From Lithobates sylvaticus (Eukaryota > Chordata > Amphibia > Anura > Ranidae), in NCBI GenBank assembly GCA_028564925.1, contig CM053030.1, forward strand, positions 267,680,199 to 267,744,198: a stretch of 64,000 nt of DNA, in the 5' to 3' direction. The notes under the pieces are model-generated. The model ran no database searches. It was not told the origin of the DNA and saw only the letters and a program-made list of their open reading frames with translations. Within the stretch, counting starts at the first letter, position 1; every line of letters begins with the position of its first letter. Below are positions 11,311 to 20,289 of the stretch, piece after piece. Both the position numbers and the translations under genes were made by a program.

Positions 11311-12597
11311 TTAGGGTGCACGGGATGTTGAGGCAAACTTCTTGGTCGACTTTGACGACCACAAGGGGGAAAGGGGAGGGGGAGGGGATTCTCTGGGTCC
11401 AAGTTGGTTCCGCGATGACGGGTCGTGGGATATGAATCCCAATTTCAATAGAATCATTTCACCTTCAGTGAACGATGAGAAGGAGTATGATTTGCTGTTA
11501 AAAGAAAATTGGAGACGAAAGGTATAGTTCCATCTGTAGCGAATGTTGCGTTTGGTCAGTGGCGCTAGTAGGGGTTTGAGTGATCGCCTTTTTTGGATCG
11601 TGGCCTGTGAGATATCAGCGAAAATTTGTATCTTGATGCCGTCTATTTCTAGGTCTGGGTTTTCACGGGCATGACGCATCACTGCTTCTTTAATCTTGAA
11701 AAAGTGTGGCTTCACAATCACATCTCTGGGAGGGCCATCAGGTTTGGGGGATGTCAAGGCTCTATGGATTCGATCAATTTCCATATGGATCTCGTCGATG
11801 TCAGGTACAGCAGCTTGCATCAGAGATTGTGTTATGGAGGTAATATCTTTTATATTTTCCGGGATACCACGGATACGAAAATTGTAGCGTCTTGCGCGAT
11901 TTTCAAGGTCGTCGATCTTTGAGTATGCGTCTTCAAGTCGATCTTGTAGGTCAGTGATCATATTTGAGTTTTGAGATACTCTATGAACCGTGTCATCCAT
12001 CTTGGATTCAATGCTACTCAATCTGCTGCCCATTTCCTGGAAATCTTGTTTTATGTCTGAAGCTAATTTGTCAGTAGCTTTAGATAGTTCTCTTTGAAGC
12101 AGGTCAGCAAAACGTGCTAATAAAATTGGGTCTCCTGAGTATTGTGCAGGGGGAACAGCCGGGGATTCTGCATTGCCATCTGATATAGATTCCTGGCTGC
12201 TGGGCTGGCTGTATATGGCTTCTGCTATCTCTCTGTCCAAGAGGGAGGATGTCTGTGACTCCAAGCTAGGGGACATGGCTGCAGTCTGTGAGGGAGATAG
12301 TGCAGGGGGGCTGGGCGGCAGGCAGTCTGTGGTTGTCGGCTCACCTTTGTGTGGAGAGGGCCTTGCAGGACCCAGTGCTGGGTATTCAGCCTCATAGCTC
12401 TTTGAGGGGGCCTGCTTCTGAGTTGAGGGTAGCTGCTTCCCCTTCCCTGAGGCCTGCATGCCTCGTGTGTGATGGCCGGTCGCCATCTTGGATTCCTGAG
12501 GTGTAGCGCGGGTCGAGATCCGGGAGCCGGTTTGAGGCTGGCTTCCCGGTTTCTGTGGCATCCGGAGTTTGCCTGGGCCCTTCCGCAGGGGGGTCAA
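11311..12597 (-). CDS. L1 ORF1 RNA-binding chaperone protein
   Basis: Open frame of 428 codons at the 5' end of the L1. ORF1p coats the element RNA as trimers and is needed for retrotransposition in cis. The first about 150 residues are Pro/Ser/Gln-rich and disordered. They are followed by a heptad-like coiled-coil stretch (about residues 165-235), then the RRM-type block entered by RRYNFRIRGIPENI, and a C-terminal domain with QIFADISQATIQKRRSLKP, which resembles the human ORF1p C-terminal domain. The final about 35 residues are Pro/Ser-rich, possibly an extension read through into the leader. Family assignment is firm; whether this Met is the true start is uncertain. Confidence 0.85.
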   Translation of the reverse strand: MTPLRKGPGKLRMPQKPGSQPQTGSRISTRATPQESKMATGHHTRGMQASGKGKQLPSTQKQAPSKSYEAEYPALGPARPSPHKGEPTTTDCLPPSPPALSPSQTAAMSPSLESQTSSLLDREIAEAIYSQPSSQESISDGNAESPAVPPAQYSGDPILLARFADLLQRELSKATDKLASDIKQDFQEMGSRLSSIESKMDDTVHRVSQNSNMITDLQDRLEDAYSKIDDLENRARRYNFRIRGIPENIKDITSITQSLMQAAVPDIDEIHMEIDRIHRALTSPKPDGPPRDVIVKPHFFKIKEAVMRHARENPDLEIDGIKIQIFADISQATIQKRRSLKPLLAPLTKRNIRYRWNYTFRLQFSFNSKSYSFSSFTEGEMILLKLGFISHDPSSRNQLGPRESPPPPLSPLWSSKSTKKFASTSRAP

Positions 12598-13499
12598 GCT
12601 ATCGCTGGGTTCGGGCGAGGTGTGGGACCGCTTTTTAAGGCTGATGTTGCCGGAGGATGAGCGGAGCAGATCAGGTGAACATCCGCTCCGTCCGGCCCCG
12701 CATGCGCACTTAAATAACTATAAAAATTTGTTCAATAATGTAATCAAATCAAAAACACTGAAATTTGCTCAGTTGCAGAATAGTCGCTGTCATTAGATTT
12801 AGTGTTTGATGACGAATTGTGATTCTAATTTATTATCGCTGTTTTCTAGCTGGTCTAAAACCACTTTTGACATAAATGGACACTTTTTGGTTGCTATGGA
12901 CAATCTCTAAATTCCAGGCAGAAAAAACTGTATTTATAATATAAAACTACATGCAGGGAACTGGACAGACCACTAGGGACAAAGGGGATGTGTAATTTTT
13001 TTATATATTTAATCTGTAAGATTACAGTACTGTATGTGTATTGTGTGTTTTTTACTTTTTTGAATTTGGTGGCGATCTCCACTCCCGTGCATCATATCAT
13101 CGCAGGGAACGGAGCTCAGCGGCACTCGGGCACGATCCAGGGGACAAGGTAAGTAACTTCCCCTGTATCCTGCAATGTGATCCCGAGTCTGGCTCGATTA
13201 CCGCTTATGGTACTGAAATTCCACCCCGAGCCAGACTCTGGAATACCGCCAGGGGGGTTAATGGCTGTGTGTTGAGTTATTTTGCAAATTTACACTGTTA
13301 TACAGTGCCGATCCTGACCTCCCTGGGGCCCTAAGCAAAATTCTGCTAAGGAGCCCTCTACTTGACCCGTGATGCTGTGAGCTATGTAAACTATTTGCCA
13401 TTGCCACACAGTCACACCTGACACTTCAGTGCTCCCAAAACAATCCTCCCTCCTTTAAACAAAAGAGTCAAAGAATAAGTACAACAATATAGAACAGAA

Positions 13500-15450
13500 T
13501 GAGGTCCCCAGAGAGCCCCCCTTACATCAGGGTCCTCAGAGAGCCCCCCTTACATCAGGGTCCTCAGAGAGCCCCCCTTACACCAAGGTCCCCAGAGAGC
13601 CCCCCTTACACAAGGGTCCCCAGACAGCCCCCCTTAAATCAGTGTCCTCAGAGAGTCTCCCCCTACATCAGGTTCCCCAGAGAGCCTCCCCCTACATTAG
13701 GGTCCCCAGAGAGCCTCCCCTACATCAGGGTCCCTAGAGAGCCTCCCCTACATTAGGGTCCCCCCAGAGATCCCCCCTTACATCAGGGTCCCCAGAAAGC
13801 CTCCCCCTACATTAGGGTCCCCAGAGAGCCTCCCCTTACATCAGGGTCCCCAGAGAGCCTCCCCTTACATCAGGGTCCCCAGAGAGCCCCCCCTTACATC
13901 AGGGTCCCCAGAGAGCCCCCCCTTACATCAGGGTCCCCAGAGAGCCCCCCCCTTACATCAGGGTCCCCAGAGAGCCCCCCCTTACATCAGGTCCCCAGAG
14001 AGCCCCCCTTACATCAAGGGTCCCCAGACAGCCCCCCTTAAATCAGTGTCCTCAGAGAGCCCCCCCCCTACATCAGGTTCCCAGAGAGCCTCCCCCTACA
14101 TTAGGGTCCCCAGAGAGCCTCCCCTTACATCAGGGTCCCTAGAGAGCCTCCCCTACATTAGGGTCCCCAGAGAGCCCCCCCTTACATCAGGGTCCCCAGA
14201 AGAGCCCCCCTTACATTAGGGTCCCCAGAGAGCTCTCCCCTTACATCAGGGTCCCCAGAGAGCCTCCCCTTACATCAGGGTCCCCAGAGAGCCCCCCCTT
14301 ACATCAGGGTCCCCAGAGAGCCCCCCCTTACATCAGGGTCCCCAGAGAGCCCCCCCTTACATCAGGGTCCCCAGATAGCCTCCCCCTACATTAGGGTCGC
14401 TAGAGAGCCCCCCTTACATCAGGGTCCCCAGAGAGCCTCCCCCTACATTAGGGTCCCAGAGAGCCTCCCCTTACATCAGAGTCCCCAGAGAGCCTCCCTT
14501 ACATCAGGGTCCCCAGAGAGCCCCCCCTTACATCAGGGTCCCCAGAGAGCCCCCCTTACATCAGGGTCCCCAGAGAGCCTCCCCCTACATTAGGGTCCCC
14601 AGAGAGCCCCCCTTACATCAGGGTCCCCAGAGAGCCTCCCCTACATTAGGTTTCCCAGAGAGCCTCCCCTTACATCAGAGTCCCCAGAGAGCCTCCCCTT
14701 ACATCAGGGTCCCCAGAAAGCCCCTCCTTACATCAGGGTCCCCAGTGAGCCTATCTACTTACATCAGGGTCCCCAGAGGGTATCCCCTTACATCAGGGTC
14801 CTCAGAGAGCCTCCCCTTACACCAGGGTCCCCAGAGAGCCTCCCCTTACACGAGGCTCCCCAGAGAGCCCCTCCTTACATCAGGGTCCCCAGAGAGCCCC
14901 TTCTTACATCAGGGTCCCCAGAGAGCCCCCCTTACACAGGGTCCCCAGAGAGCCCACCCCCTTATACCAGGGTCTCCAGAGAGCCCACCCCCTTACACCA
15001 GGGTCTCCAGAGAGCCCACCCCCTTACACCGGGGTCTCCAGAGAGCCCACCCCTTACACCAGGGTCCCAAGAGAGCCTCCCCTTACATTAGTGTCCCAAG
15101 AGAGCCTTCCCTCCTAAATTAGTGTCCCCAGAGAGCCCCTCCTTACACAGGGTCCCCAGAGAGCCCCTCCTTACACAGGGTCCCCAGAGAGCCCCCCTCT
15201 GACATTAGGGTCCCCAGGGGGCCCCCTCTTACATCAGTGTCCCCAGCGATCCCCTCTTTACATCAGTGTCCCCAGGGGGCCCCGTCCTTACATCAGTGTC
15301 CCCAGAGGGCCCCGTCCTTACATCAGTGTCCCCAGAGGGCCCCGTCCTTACATTAGTGTCCCCAGAGAGCCCCCCTCTTACATTAGTGTCCCCAGAGGCC
15401 CCCTTCCTTACATTAGTGTCCCCAGAAAGCCCCCCCTCTTACATTTGGGC
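13500..15450. repeat. 28-29-bp minisatellite inside a hAT element
   Basis: About 70 units contain GGGTCCCCAGAGAGC followed by a C-rich run and TTACATCA. The C run varies from unit to unit, which breaks any reading frame. After about 15200 the unit drifts to a TTACATCAGTGTCCCCAG form. The unit resembles the 27-bp unit at 23900-27380. Confidence 0.9.
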
Positions 15451-15499
15451 CCCCAAACAGCTGACTCCCCCCCTTGCAGAGGTTCCCCTGTACCTGGCT

Positions 15500-15830
15500 G
15501 GTGGAGGTGGGAGGCGGCGATCGGCAGCTATATGGTGTCCACAGGCAGGGGGATCTCCCTGGGGCTAGTAGTTCTATCTCCGAATGTATACAGCGGAGAG
15601 GGGAGGGGCCTCTGACCCGGGCATCAGCAACAGTGTTCAAGCAGAGTGAAAGTGAAACTGATACCTGCCTGGGTCAGAGGCCCCTCCCTTCTCCTCTCCA
15701 CTGTATACACTGAGAGTACTACAAACCCCAGGGAGATCCCGCCGCCCACTCAGGCACCATAGAGCTGCCGATCGCTGCCTTCCACCTCCTCCCACCTCTC
15801 CTCACTGCACTCTAAACGGCCAGCCAGAGG
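15500..15830. repeat. Imperfect inverted repeat at the right end of the hAT element
   Basis: The segment at about 15500-15625 (GGCGGCGATCGGCAGCT, then GGGATCTCCCTGGGG, then GTATACAG) returns in complement at about 15670-15815. Arms are about 130-150 bases around a 40-base centre. It is likely an ancestral palindromic MITE-like core. Confidence 0.7.
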
Positions 15831-16110
15831 TGCAGGTGGGGATGCTGGGTCTTGGGGGCCCCCCCACAGCAGCGGGGCCTTAAGCAGCTTGCATAGTGTG
15901 CCTATAGGGCCGATCGGCTCTGCTGTTATACAAGCTGTACACTTCTTCAGTGTTGTCACATGAAAAGATTATAAAATATTTACAAAAATATGAGGGGTGT
16001 ACTCCCTTTTGTGAGATACTGCAGCCCTCAAAAAATCCACTCGCCTGCTCGCAGTGTTGTCCTATATATTAAAATATTTACAACAGTACTGTGTTCCCCG
16101 CTGCTCGCTG

Positions 16111-16226
16111 TGACATATAGCCCCTCCCCCTGGTCCCGGACTTTGATAGACAGATCAGCCGTCCAATCCCGGGACAGGTGATCTGTCAATCAAAGTTCCC
16201 CGGTCAGGGGGCGGGGCTATATGTGA
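16111..16226. repeat. Short inverted repeat
   Basis: TGACATATAGCCCCTCCCCC at 16111 is mirrored by GGGGGCGGGGCTATATGTGA ending near 16226. Inner matches extend the arms to about 50 bases, meeting around a short centre near 16167. It looks like a MITE-like palindrome outside the large inverted repeat. Nothing else is seen in 16022-16239. Confidence 0.65.
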
Positions 16227-16484
16227 TGTTGAGCGGCGGTGTAGTATCATACTTTGCTCCCCATCACAGGATGCTGCGGAAGTGACGTTGCGGTCCGAAA
16301 TTGAACACTGCGCATGCGCGATGCGTTCCAAACACTCGCGCCGTGCGGTTCAAAGGATTTGCGGCAATACAGTTCAGTGAAACCATCAGATAATGTCACG
16401 GAAGTGACATTACAGACAACAAAAACACTGGGCTGTGCGTTCCAACACTAATACTTCCCTTGTTACCTAGTATCTCCAGAGCTA

Positions 16485-16765
16485 CCAGCTGTGATAGATC
16501 CTGCAATGCTGGGACTTGTACTGCCTATGATAGATCCTGCAATGCTGGGACTTGTAGTGCCTAAAATCAATCCTGCAATGCTGGGACTTGTAGTGCCAAT
16601 GCTGGGACTTGTAGTGCCTATAATCGATCCTGCAATGCTGGGACTTGTAGTGCCTATAATCGATCATGCAATGCTGGGACTTGTAGTGCCTATAATCGAT
16701 CCTGCAATGCTGGGACTTGTAGTGCCTATCCTGAGCTACCTGCGGTGATCGATTCTGCAATGCTG
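16485..16765. repeat. 36-bp array carrying a ZNF143/STAF-like site (left arm)
   Basis: Seven units and a partial contain, in complement, ACTACAAGTCCCAGCATTGC. This closely matches the extended vertebrate ZNF143 (STAF) binding site built on ACTACAA followed by TCCCAGCA and TGC. The same array in opposite orientation lies at 19680-19945, with about six units. Binding is inference from motif similarity. Confidence 0.75.
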
Positions 16766-17002
16766 GGACGAGAAATATTATGCTCTCGAGCGGGCGGGCG
16801 GAGAGATGGTTAAACGTCAGAAACAGCCCCGCCCACCACCCTAAAAAACGCAAATCGTGCATGCGCAAATCTTATGTATGTCCAGGGTCCTGAAAAATTA
16901 TGGACTCGAGGGGGCGGGCGGACAGAGCGGAGCTTGGAGAGGGGGGCGGGACCCCGTACATAGCACTGAGTCCAAGTACAGTACATTGTTCTGCCATCAA
17001 TT

Positions 17003-18055
17003 ACGCTGCCACTGTGCCCATCAAACGTCTCACTGTGCCCATCAAACGCCTCACTGTGCCCAGCAAACGCCTCACTGCACCCAGCAAATGCCTCACTGTG
17101 CCCGTCAAACGCAATCACTGTGCCCGTCAAATGCCTCACTGTGCCCGTCAAATGCTGCCACTGTGCCCATCAAAACGCCTCACTGTGCCCAGCAAACGCC
17201 TCACTGCACCCAGCAAATGCCTCACTGTGCCCGTCAAACGCAGCCACTGTGCCCGTCAAATGCAGCCACTCCGCCCATCAAACGCCTCACTGTGCCTGTC
17301 AAACGCTGCCACTGTGCCCGTCAAATGCAGCCACTCCGCCCATCAAACGCCTCACTGTGCCCGTCAAACTCCTCACTGTGATCGTCAAACGCTGCCACTG
17401 TGCCCATCAAACGCCTCACTGTGCCCAGCAAACGCCTCACTGCACCCAGCAAATGCCTCACTGTGCCCGTCAAATGCAGCCACTCCGCCCATCAAACGCC
17501 TCACTGTGCCCGTCAAACGCCTCAATGCGCCCATCAAACACCTCACTGCGCCCAGCAAACGCCTCACTGTGCCCGTAAAACGCCTCAATGCGCCCATCAA
17601 ACACCTCACTGCGCCCAGCAAACGCCTCACTGGGCCTGGCAAATGCCTCACTGTGCCCGTCAAACGCTGCCACTGTGCCCATCAAACGCCTCTCTGTGCC
17701 CGTCAAATGCAGCCACTCCGCCCGTCAAACGCCTCACTGTGCCCGTCAAATGCTGCCACTGTGCCCATCAAACGCCTCACTGCACCAAGCAAATGCCTCA
17801 CTGCGCCCAGCAAATGCCTCACTGTGCCCGTCAAATGCAGCCACTCCGCCCATCAAACGCCTCACTGTGCCCATCAAACGCCTCACTGTGCCCGTCAAAG
17901 CTGCCACTGTGCCCGTAAAACGCCTAAATGCGCCCATCAAACACCTCACTGCGCCCGGCAAATGCCTCACTGCGTCCAGCAAATGCCTCACTGTGCCCGG
18001 CAAACGCCTCACTGTGCCATCAAACGCAGCTACTGTACCCATCAATTGCTGCCAG
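17003..18055. repeat. 21-bp minisatellite, left arm
   Basis: Units of CACTGTGCCCGTCAAACGC plus two bases (CT) occur with variants CCCATC, CCCAGC and AATGC, about 50 copies. The inverted counterpart at 18885-19445 has about 27 copies. Because 21 is divisible by 3, several frames stay open. The long translations are repeat artefacts. Confidence 0.9.
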
Positions 18056-18884
18056 ATTGTCAAGCCGCAGCTGTGCTCCCTGGGGGTATGCTGATCGCAC
18101 ATCCGTGCTGCTGGAGGGAGCCCAGACGACCATAAATGAGGGACCTGCATGTCATGGTAAGTGAGACCATCCCATATCCCACTCCATCTTCCCCGAGGAC
18201 AGGGACTACCCCCCCCCCTGAGGACAGGGACCCCCTCCCCCCAAGACAGACACCCCCTTCTCCCCCCCTGAGGACAGGGACCCCCTTCTCTCCTGGGGAC
18301 AGGGACCCCCTTCTCACTTTGGGACAGGGATCCTATCTCATCTGGGGGCAGGAACTCCATCTCCCCTGGCAACAGGGACTTCATCTCACCTAGGGACCCC
18401 ATCTTCCCTGGGGATCAGGACCCCACCTCCCCTAAGAACAGGAACCTGATCACCCTGTGTGTGCCAACCTCACTGCCCTGTCTGCCATGTGTCCTGTGTG
18501 AGGGCCCTCCTGTGACAGCTCTTATCAGGACTTCAACCCTTCAACCCACGGAGATGGAGTTCCTGCCCCCAGATGAGATAGGATCCCTGTCCCAGAGTGA
18601 GAAGGGGGTCCCTGTCCCCAGGAGAGAAGGGGGGTCCCTGTCCTCAGGGGGGAGAAGGGGGTGTCTGTCTTGGGGGGAGGGGGTCCCTGTCCTCAGAGGG
18701 GGGAGGGGGTCCCTGTCCTCAGGGGGGGGGGGGGTCCCTGTCCTCGGGGAAGATGGAGTGGGATATGGGATGGTCTCACTTACCATGACATGCAGGTCCC
18801 TCATTTATGGTCGTCTGGGCTCCCTCCAGCAGCACGGATGTGCGATCAGCATACCCCCAGGGAGCACAGCTGCGGCTTGACAAT

Positions 18885-19445
18885 CTGGCAGCAATTGATG
18901 GGTACAGTAGCTGCGTTTGATGGCACAGTGAGGCGTTTGCCGGGCACAGTGAGGCATTTGCTGGACGCAGTGAGGCATTTGCCGGGCCAAGTGAGGCGTT
19001 TGCTGGGCGCAGTGAGGTGTTTGATGGGCGCATTGAGGCGTTTTACGGGCACAGTGGCAGCTTTGACGGGCACAGTGAGGCGTTTGATGGGCACAGTGAG
19101 GCGATTGATGGGCGGAGTGGCTGCATTTGACGGGCACAGTGAGGCATTTGCTGGGCGCAGTGAGGCATTTGCTTGGTGCAGTGAGGCGTTTGATGGGCAC
19201 AGTGGCAGCATTTGACGGGCACAGTGAGGCGTTTGACGGGCGGAGTGGCTGCATTTGACGGGCACAGTGAGGCGTTTGATGGGCACAGTGGCAGCGTTTG
19301 ACGGGCACAGTGAGGCGTTTGACGGGCACAGTGATTGCGTTTGACGGGCACAGTGAGGCATTTGCTGGGTGCAGTGAGGCATTTGCTGGGCACAGTGAGG
19401 CGTTTGATGGGCACAGTGAGACGTTTGATGGGCACAGTGGCAGCG
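18885..19445. repeat. 21-bp minisatellite, right arm
   Basis: This is the reverse complement of the 17003-18055 array, about 490 bases shorter. The variant units appear in the same mirrored order towards the outer end, so the arrays share an origin and later gained or lost copies in one arm. Confidence 0.9.
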
Positions 19446-20289
19446 TAATTGATGGCAGAACAATGTACTGTACTTGGACTCAGTGCTATGTACGGGGTCC
19501 CGCCCCCCTCTCCAAGCTCCGCTCTGTCCGCCCGCCCCCTCGAGTCCATAATTTTTCAGGACCCTGGACATACATAAGATTTGCGCATGCGCGATTTGCG
19601 TTTTTTTAGGGTGGTGGGCGGGGCTGTTTCTGACGTTTAACCATCTCTCCGCCCGCCCGCTCGAGAGCATAATATTTCTCGTCCCAGCATTGCAGAATCG
19701 ATCACCGCAGGTAGCTCAGGATAGGCACTACAAGTCCCAGCATTGCAGGATCGATTATACACACTACAAGTCCCAGCATTGCATGATCGATTATAGGCAC
19801 TACAAGTCCCAGCATTGCAGGATCGATTATAGGCACTACAAGTCCCAGCATTGCAGGATCGATTATAGGCACTACAAGTCCCAGCATTGCAGGATCTATC
19901 ATAGGCAGTACAAGTCCCAGCATTGCAGGATCTATCACAGCTGGTAGCTCTGGAGATACTAGGTAACAAGGGAAGTATTAGTGTTGGAACGCACAGCCCA
20001 GTGTTTTTGTTGTCTGTAATGTCACTTCCGTGACATTATCTGATGGTTTCACTGAACTGTATTGCCGCAAATCCTTTGAACCGCACGGCGCGAGTGTTTG
20101 GAACGCATCGCGCATGCGCAGTGTTCAATTTCGGACCGCAACGTCACTTCCGCAGCAATCTTGTGATGGGGAGCAAAGTATGACACTACAGCGGGAACAC
20201 CAATTGAAATGAAAGCTGAGATCGCTGCGCTCCATCATCCGGGTGGCTCTCCTGTTCTTCTCCTCCCCTGCACAGGTAGGACTGGGGCT

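Larger units (their letters stand above)
1288..12711 (-). mobile_element. Full-length L1-clade LINE, minus strand, interrupted
   Basis: A 20-bp direct repeat at 1268-1287 and 12712-12731 flanks the element, as expected of target-primed reverse transcription. On the minus strand the order is a short 5' leader, ORF1 (11311-12597), a 760-base gap, ORF2 endonuclease (9099-10548), reverse transcriptase and a C-terminal Cys-rich region (to 1810), then a 3' UTR with AATAAA close to the left duplication. Removing the LTR element and the tandem duplication leaves about 6.5 kb, the normal size of a vertebrate L1. ORF1 is open and ORF2 has few lesions of its own, so the insertion is not very old. Confidence 0.9.
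1073..13257. mobile_element. Non-autonomous piggyBac-type element split by an L1
   Basis: TTAA occurs at 1069-1072 and again at 13258-13261, exactly flanking the sequence missing from the Tc1. The ends are inverted repeats: CCTCCCTGGCGGTAT on the left and the complement of CCCCCCTGGCGGTAT on the right. TTAA duplication and short CCY-starting termini are the hallmark of piggyBac-like elements. Kolobok elements also use TTAA, so the superfamily is inference. Without the L1 the element is about 760 bp (1073-1287 and 12712-13257) and shows no transposase frame, so it is MITE-like. A subterminal inverted pair built on CGAGTCTGGCTCG and CGAGCCAGACTC lies at about 13183-13240. Confidence 0.75.
13303..15922. 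mobile_element. Non-autonomous hAT-type element filled by a minisatellite
   Basis: The ends are inverted repeats CAGTGCCGATC (left) and CAGAGCCGATC (right, complement). The 8-bp duplication CTGTTATA at 13295-13302 and 15923-15930 lies exactly where the host Tc1 terminal repeat is interrupted. CAG-type termini with 8-bp duplications define the hAT superfamily. No transposase frame exists. The interior is a 28-29-bp minisatellite (about 13500-15450) plus an inverted repeat (15500-15830). Large plus-strand frames here are only readings of the tandem repeat. Confidence 0.85.
1..16021 (+). mobile_element. Old Tc1/mariner transposon, outer shell of a nest, left end outside the window
   Basis: Tc1-type transposase remains at 88-961 are followed by a 3' terminal region. 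This region is split into three pieces: 962-1072, 13262-13302 and 15931-16021. Put side by side, they read as the familiar vertebrate Tc1 3' end, finishing in TTTTGTGAGATACTG at 16021. The gaps are a TTAA-flanked piggyBac-type element (1073-13257) and a hAT-type element with an 8-bp duplication (13303-15922). The TA expected after 16021 reads CA, so that flank has mutated or was mis-set. The coding part is heavily decayed and all insertions postdate this element. Confidence 0.85.
16240..20190. repeat. Nearly 4-kb inverted repeat (foldback structure)
   Basis: The left arm 16240-18364 and right arm 18550-20190 are reverse complements over their whole lengths, with a 185-base spacer. From the outer end inwards each arm holds about 230 bases of unique sequence, a 36-bp array, about 230 bases of unique GC-rich sequence, a 21-bp array, and about 300 bases of G/C-rich sequence. 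The arms match closely outside the arrays. The left arm is about 484 bases longer, almost entirely from extra 21-bp units. No transposase and no clear target duplication were found. It could be a foldback transposon or an inverted duplication. Confidence 0.9.

Noticed and set aside
16900-19670. Long frames rich in CARQTPHCA and similar repeats
   Set aside because: 21-bp minisatellite in three frames, mirrored in the other arm.
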